From contig JADDKJ010000012.1 of NCBI GenBank assembly GCA_033717875.1, positions 16,180 to 80,179 of the forward strand: a stretch of DNA of 64,000 bases, written 5' to 3'. This DNA comes from SBBG01 sp033717875 (GTDB lineage Bacteria > Pseudomonadota > Gammaproteobacteria > Ga0077554 > Ga007554). The notes below the pieces were generated by a model. It was not told where the DNA came from. It saw only the letters and a program-made list of their open reading frames with translations, and made no database searches. A program made the translations under genes and the position numbers. Shown here piece after piece: positions 59,806 through 64,000 of the stretch (positions are counted from its first letter, which is position 1; each line of letters opens with the position of its first letter).

Positions 59806-59983
59806 CCTAAAAACCTCGGTTGGAACCGTGGCGAGAATGACTAAGGCGCTGAAGATGCGCGAGAAAATCGCAAAATATTCCGCAGCTGTAGCCATGCGCT
59901 ACGGTGAGGATAGATTTTGCGATTTTCTCGCGCAGATTCGGTGCATTAGGCATTCGCAGTAGGCTCCAATCGAGGTTTTTAGG
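59806..59983. repeat. Nested palindromic repeat, copy A, between purE and purK
   Basis: 178 bp. Outer ends CCTAAAAACCTCGGTTGG / CCAATCGAGGTTTTTAGG; next layer CTAAGGCGCTGAAGATG against CAGATTCGGTGCATTAGG; inner perfect 20-bp arms beginning GCGCGAGAAAATC. It begins right after the purK ATG (minus strand) and contains the purE stop (59979-59981). The RNA of this region would form a long hairpin. Confidence 0.9.
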
Positions 59984-60479
59984 ATCCTTTTGGATCAGAC
60001 AGTTCCATCGCCAGCACGGTGTCCCGCAGGCTGTCGCGGAAGCCGCTCAGGCGCTGGGCGAGATCGGCGTCGTGGCACGCCAGCAGGGCGGCGGCGAACA
60101 AGCCGGCGTTGGCGGCGCCCGCTTCGCCGATGGCGAAAGTGGCGACAGGAATGCCCTTGGGCATTTGCACGATGGACAGCAGCGAGTCCATGCCGTTGAG
60201 ATGTTTGGAAGGCACAGGAACACCGAGCACCGGCACGGTGGTCTTGGCGGCGAGCATGCCCGGCAGATGCGCGGCGCCGCCGGCCCCGGCGATGATGCAG
60301 GCCAGGCCGCGCGCGGCGGCGGTTTCGGCGTACTGGAACAGCAGATCGGGTGTGCGGTGCGCCGAGACCACCTTGGCCTCGTAAGGAATGGCGAAGGCTT
60401 CCAGTTGTTTGGCGGCGTGCTGCATGACTTCCCAGTCACTGTTACTGCCCATCACCACGCCGACGAGTGGGTTGCTCAT
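59979..60479 (-). CDS. purE: N5-CAIR mutase PurE
   Basis: A 166-aa class I PurE: VGVVMGSNSDWEVMQHAA, VSAHRTPDLLFQYA, IIAGAGGAAHLPGMLAAKT, LLSIVQMPKGIPVATFAIG. Works after PurK. Its stop codon lies in the terminal repeat of copy A, which separates it from purK by 173 nt, where overlap is usual. Starts 24 nt after tRNA-Arg on the same strand. Confidence 0.95.
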   Translation of the reverse strand: MSNPLVGVVMGSNSDWEVMQHAAKQLEAFAIPYEAKVVSAHRTPDLLFQYAETAAARGLACIIAGAGGAAHLPGMLAAKTTVPVLGVPVPSKHLNGMDSLLSIVQMPKGIPVATFAIGEAGAANAGLFAAALLACHDADLAQRLSGFRDSLRDTVLAMELSDPKGS

Positions 60480-60503
60480 TTGTTGTGCCGGAATCGTTGA
60501 AAT

Positions 60504-60580
<77 letters not shown>

Positions 60581-60622
60581 ATGGAACAACGCAATAGAAT
60601 ACCCCATTACCCCGGATAGCGT

Positions 60623-60660
60623 CTAGGAGCCTGCCAGTCCCAAGTCCGACAGGCTCCTAG
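60623..60660. repeat. Hairpin at the 3' end of the small unknown gene
   Basis: 11-bp perfect arms CTAGGAGCCTG / CAGGCTCCTAG around a 16-nt loop; overlaps the stop codon of the gene at 60657. No U-run, so only a weak terminator candidate. Confidence 0.5.
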
Positions 60661-60959
60661 GCACGTCCGACATTGCTATCCGTAGGCAAGTGATAGTAGG
60701 CGCTATCTTCGGCGAACTGCCGGGTGATGCGCAGCAATTCCGCGAGGCGTCCTTCGGCGGTACTGAGCGGCGCGCAGTCCTCGCACAGCGGGTCTTCGCA
60801 GGGCTGGCGCGAATAGAGCCAGTACTGGATCGCGCCGGCGAGCAGGCCGTCGGCAATGTCCCAGGCGTCCGCTTCCTGGTCGCGGTTGGCTATGCGGTTG
60901 CCAAGCTCGACCGTCTCGCGGGCGGCATCGTCAAATGAAGCGTCGTCGTTCTCGATCAT
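60657..60959 (-). CDS. Small acidic protein of unknown function
   Basis: A 100-aa acidic soluble protein with a clustered cysteine motif (CEDPLCEDC) in the middle, after ADGLLAGAIQYWLYSRQP. A metal site is possible. No family recognised. It lies between tRNA-Arg and repeat copy B, with its stop in a hairpin. Confidence 0.65.
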   Translation of the reverse strand: MIENDDASFDDAARETVELGNRIANRDQEADAWDIADGLLAGAIQYWLYSRQPCEDPLCEDCAPLSTAEGRLAELLRITRQFAEDSAYYHLPTDSNVGRA

Positions 60960-60991
60960 GGCAAAGGGCCTGTGGTTGGCAAGTGGTTAAA

Positions 60992-61169
60992 CCTAAAAAC
61001 CTCAGTTGGAACCGTAGCGAGAATGACTAAGGTGTTGAAGATGGGTGAGAAAATCTCGAAATATTCCGCAGCCGTAGCCTGCCGCTACGGTGAGGACAGA
61101 TTTCGCGATTTTCTCGCGCAGATTCGGCACATTAGGCATTCGCAGTAGGTTCCAACTGAGGTTTTTAGG
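60992..61169. repeat. Nested palindromic repeat, copy B
   Basis: 178 bp, same length and layout as copy A, with ends CCTAAAAACCTCAGTTGG / CCAACTGAGGTTTTTAGG; interior differs at scattered sites (e.g. GATGGGTGAGAAAATC). It fills most of the gap between the small unknown gene and the YkgJ-type gene. Confidence 0.9.
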
Positions 61170-61194
61170 TTGAAGTACCATTCTACCAGAGCCG

Positions 61195-61446
61195 TCAGCA
61201 GGTTTGCGCTTCCAGGTGCGCAAGAACAACAAGCGCCTCTTCGCGCGAGTCGCCGCACGCATCCGGCAGCGCCCGAAAGGAAGCGCACACTGCGGGGCGC
61301 TCTGGCTGACCAAACAGGCGGCAGAGGTTATCCGCCGTCAATTGCACACAGCGCACACCCGCCGGCTTGCCGTCCGGCATTCCCGGGATCGGCGACGAGA
61401 TGGAAGGCGCGATACAGCACGCGCCGCAACCTATGCGGCAGTTCAT
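61195..61446 (-). CDS. YkgJ family CxxCxxCC protein
   Basis: An 83-aa zinc/iron-sulfur-binding-type protein: CRIGCGACC at the start, later VRCVQLTADNLCRLFG and RPAVCASFRA, as in YkgJ. Function unknown. It starts 1 nt after the rep stop. Confidence 0.85.
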   Translation of the reverse strand: MNCRIGCGACCIAPSISSPIPGMPDGKPAGVRCVQLTADNLCRLFGQPERPAVCASFRALPDACGDSREEALVVLAHLEAQTC

Positions 61447-61447
61447 C

Positions 61448-63478
61448 TTATCGCCCCAATAACCCGCGCAAATTGGCCAAGTGCGCCTGGCCGCGCTCCT
61501 GCTTGACCTGAGGATCGACCTCGGCGCCTATGCCTTCCCAGGTCAGATCGTCCTGCGGCAATTCCTGCAGGAAGCGGCTGGGCTCGCAGCCGGTCATCTC
61601 GCCCTGCCGCTTGCGCCGCGCGGCGAGGGTGAAGGTGAGCGTTTCGCGGGCGCGGGTGATGCCGACATAGGCCAGCCGCCGTTCTTCCTCGATATTGTCT
61701 TCGATGATGCTGGCGCGGTGCGGCAGCAGCTCCTCTTCCATGCCGACCAGAAAAACATGGGGGAATTCCAATCCCTTGGCGGCATGCAAGGTCATGAGAT
61801 GAACGCAATCGCCGGTGTTTTCGCCATCGCCGCGATCGAGGATGTCCATCAACGTCATATGCGAGACGAGATCGGCGAGGCTTTTTTCTTCCTGGTTTTC
61901 GCCGTAAGCCGCGGGCTGTCCGTAGACGCGCTCCAGCCAGCCGATCAATTCGTTGACGTTCTCCATGCGCCGCTCGGCGGTCTTCAAGTCCTTGCAGGTG
62001 TCTTTCAGCCAGGTTTCATAATCGATGGCCTGGATCATGTCCTTCACGGCGGCGATCGGATCGCCGCGCTGGGCGCGGTCGCCGATGTCCGCCAGCCATT
62101 CGCTGAAACGGCGCAGTTTTTCCACGGCGCGTTCGGGCAGGTGCTGCTCCAGCCCCAATTCAAAACTCGCCGTGAACAGGCCGACATTGCGGCCCTTGGA
62201 GTATTCGCCAAGCTTTTCCAGCGTGGTGGGACCGATCTCGCGGCGTGGCGTGTTGACCACGCGCAGAAAGGCGCTGTCGTCGTCCGGGTTCACCAGCAGG
62301 CGCAGGTAAGCCATGATGTCCTTGACCTCGGTGTGCGCGAAGAACGACGTGCCGCCGCTGAGAAAGTACGGAATGCGATGCTCGCGCAGCATGCGCTCGA
62401 AGAGACGCGACTGATGATTGCCGCGGTAGAGAATCGCATAATCGCGGTAGTCGGTACGGTGTTTGAACTTGTGGCTGATCAGCTCGGAGACCACACGCTC
62501 GGCCTCGTGCTCTTCGTTGCGCGCCTGGATCGCGCGCAGCGGCGCGCCATAGCCCTTGTCGCTCCACAGCGTCTTTTCGAAGACGTGCGGATTGTTGGCG
62601 ATGAGATGGTTGGCGGCCTTGAGGATGCGCCCGGTGGAGCGGTAATTCTGCTCCAGCTTGATGACGGTGAGGCGGGGAAAGTCCTGTTGCAACAGCGCGA
62701 GATTTTCCGGCTGCGCGCCGCGCCAGGCGTATACCGATTGGTCGTCATCACCCACCACGGTGAGCGCGCCGCGCGGGCCGACCAGCAGGCGCACCAGCCG
62801 GTATTGGCTGGCGTTGGTGTCCTGGTATTCATCGACCAGCAGATAGCGGATGCGATTCTGCCAGGCATCGAGAATCGCGGGCTGTTGCGTGAAGAGCATC
62901 ACGGGCTTCAGGATCAAATCGTCGAAGTCCAGGGCGTTGTAGGCTTTCAGGTAGCGCTCGTACTCGCTGTAGATCGCCGCCGCGGCGGTGAGCACCGCAT
63001 CGCCGTCCGCCGCTTCCCGCGCCTGTTCCGCCGTGATCAGCGTGCTCTTCCAGCGCGAGATCTGCCACTGGATCCGCTCCACCTGCTCGCCGTCTCCCGA
63101 AAATGCCTTGTGCATCAGCTCGCGGATCAGCGCCGCGCTGTCCTGGGCGTCGAAAATGGAAAAGCCCGGCTTGTACCCCAGCGCCTTGATCTCGCGCCGG
63201 ATGATGTTCAGTCCCAAGGTGTGGAAGGTGGACACCATCAGCCCGCGCGCGTCCTTGCCGGCAAGCAACCCGCCGACGCGCTCCTTCATCTCGCGCGCCG
63301 CCTTGTTGGTGAAGGTGACGGCGGCGACGTGACGCGGCGCGATGCCGCACTCCTGGATCAGATAGGCGATCTTCTGCGTGATAACGCGCGTCTTGCCACT
63401 GCCAGCGCCAGCCAGCACCAGCAACGGGCCATCCAGATGGCGCACAGCGGCGCGCTGGCGGGGATTCAAATCGGACAT
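61448..63478 (-). CDS. rep: ATP-dependent DNA helicase Rep
   Basis: A 676-aa superfamily 1A helicase: DLNPRQRAAVRHLDGPLLVLAGAGSGKTRVI (Walker A AGAGSGKT at 23-30), TFTNKAAREMKERV, VDEYQDTNASQYRLVRLL, VGDDDQSVYAWRGA, LEQNYRST, and LMTLHAAKGLEFPHVFLVG. It removes proteins ahead of replication forks. Length equals E. coli Rep (673). Confidence 0.95.
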   Translation of the reverse strand: MSDLNPRQRAAVRHLDGPLLVLAGAGSGKTRVITQKIAYLIQECGIAPRHVAAVTFTNKAAREMKERVGGLLAGKDARGLMVSTFHTLGLNIIRREIKALGYKPGFSIFDAQDSAALIRELMHKAFSGDGEQVERIQWQISRWKSTLITAEQAREAADGDAVLTAAAAIYSEYERYLKAYNALDFDDLILKPVMLFTQQPAILDAWQNRIRYLLVDEYQDTNASQYRLVRLLVGPRGALTVVGDDDQSVYAWRGAQPENLALLQQDFPRLTVIKLEQNYRSTGRILKAANHLIANNPHVFEKTLWSDKGYGAPLRAIQARNEEHEAERVVSELISHKFKHRTDYRDYAILYRGNHQSRLFERMLREHRIPYFLSGGTSFFAHTEVKDIMAYLRLLVNPDDDSAFLRVVNTPRREIGPTTLEKLGEYSKGRNVGLFTASFELGLEQHLPERAVEKLRRFSEWLADIGDRAQRGDPIAAVKDMIQAIDYETWLKDTCKDLKTAERRMENVNELIGWLERVYGQPAAYGENQEEKSLADLVSHMTLMDILDRGDGENTGDCVHLMTLHAAKGLEFPHVFLVGMEEELLPHRASIIEDNIEEERRLAYVGITRARETLTFTLAARRKRQGEMTGCEPSRFLQELPQDDLTWEGIGAEVDPQVKQERGQAHLANLRGLLGR

Positions 63479-64000
63479 TGCGATGAACTACTGAAGGTGA
63501 AAGGCATTCATTGTAGACCGGACACGGGGAGATTGCATGACCGATAAGACAAAACCATACGAAACAGGTGCTTGACGAGGAAGCCTCTACACCGGCCCCA
63601 TCGGCGGCAGGCGCGCCCAGACCGGGCGCTTGAGCAGATAGAGCAGCACCGCGCCCGATCACCTACTCATCGTCACGCCGCTACACGGTAGCCGCGATCT
63701 TGTGGGGCGAGAAAAAAAAGCGGTGGGAGGAAGGATAGACAGCAAGAACCCAGGCTAACGAGAGTGAAACCCAGGATTCTCAGCATCCGCTCCCCAAACG
63801 CGGCCGAGGGCGTCGTAGCCGGTGGCCTGCTTGTAGCCGCCCGACTCTAAAGGGAAGCGTCCCCTTTTTCATCTGCAGGGCGATTTACAGGCTGTCTGCC
63901 CTGGGCTACTGGCCATCACGAGCGACGCGGAGAATGTCTGGTTCCTGAACTTTCTTACACATTGCGACGATCTGACCAGGCTCGCGCGACTGCATCAGAA
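63479..64000. other. Gene-poor right edge with short coding scraps
   Basis: No intact gene. On the minus strand 63587-63661 reads GAVLLYLLKRPVWARLPPMG then VP/V stop, like the C-terminal end of a lost membrane protein. 63755-63843 (minus) reads GYKQATGYDALGRVWGADAE before a stop, partly like RHS repeat text (YDALGRV). A forward frame from about 63840 to the window end (NVWFLNFLTHCDDLTRLARL) is open but has no start here. A small hairpin AAGGG...CCCTT with T-run lies at ~63849-63869. Confidence 0.4.

Noticed and set aside
59806..59895. N-terminal 30-residue extension of PurK
   Set aside because: It is translation of repeat copy A and not conserved; the ATG at 59805 matches the family start.
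61481..63547. 688-codon frame antisense to rep
   Set aside because: Complete overlap with Rep helicase, all of whose motifs are present on the minus strand.

Overview
The window reads as a high-GC chromosome segment from a gammaproteobacterium. The evidence is gene order: ygfB-pepP-ubiH divergent from a zapB-like gene, zapA, 6S RNA and fau; yacG near zapD; rpiA divergent from ilvA; and yeaG-yeaH-spoVR. It also carries hemJ, a sulfate uptake operon, c-type cytochrome genes and an Anr/FNR-type box. These suggest a respiring, possibly sulfur-oxidising, environmental lineage, but the species cannot be named from this sequence. No prophage, CRISPR array or complete insertion sequence is visible. 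The mobile content is small palindromic repeats.

Layout. 1-5.7 kb: a partial SUMF1-domain gene, an RMD1/DUF155 membrane protein, an N-rhodanese/C-MoeB fusion, a YbaK-HDOD fusion, an alpha/beta hydrolase and an Ala/Pro-rich lipoprotein. 5.7-10.5 kb: the stress/nitrogen operon yeaG-yeaH-spoVR with a candidate sigma54 promoter. 10.9-14.4 kb: two chemoreceptors, the second with an Aer-like PAS domain. 14.5-20.9 kb: an RND heavy-metal efflux operon (His-rich exported protein, czcC, czcB, czcA, DUF3240). 20.9-27.1 kb: GNAT and DUF2156 genes, corA, yacG, ftsH and zapD. 27.2-33.1 kb: a kelch protein, a YyaL-type thioredoxin-fold protein, a DUF853 ATPase, an intergenic region with three consensus DnaA boxes, and hemJ. 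33.3-40.8 kb: periplasmic rhodanese, a GGDEF-EAL sensor, a YgjP-like metalloprotease, then a run of exported redox/phosphoesterase-like genes. 40.9-45.8 kb: sbp-cysT-cysW-cysA and a cysB-like regulator. 46-53.3 kb: DUF3135, slyD, slt, an OmpA-family porin with thrombospondin-3 repeats, rpiA, ilvA and an H1-like protein. 53.4-58.6 kb: EVE, fau, 6S RNA, zapA, a zapB-like gene, ygfB, pepP, ubiH. 58.7-63.5 kb: purE/purK, tRNA-Arg(CCG), a small unknown gene, a YkgJ-type gene and rep. The last 0.5 kb holds only gene scraps.

The most unusual feature is a set of short palindromic repeats that sit exactly at gene edges. A 178-bp nested palindrome occurs twice almost unchanged (59806-59983 and 60992-61169), and a relative with different ends lies at 36237-36409. 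The first copy fills the purE-purK gap, overlapping the purE stop codon and providing the purK Shine-Dalgarno. A TTAA-flanked MITE-like element (28591-28730) supplies the start codon of the kelch gene and abuts the yyaL stop; a shortened relative lies between rpiA and ilvA. A third family (core AGGGCGGGT...ACCCGCCCT) has two copies plus a degenerate one that encodes the C-terminus of the hydrolase. Other points for follow-up are the candidate origin-like region, the near-ideal class II FNR promoter before ompA, and the exported metallophosphoesterase/cytochrome cluster beside the sulfate genes.
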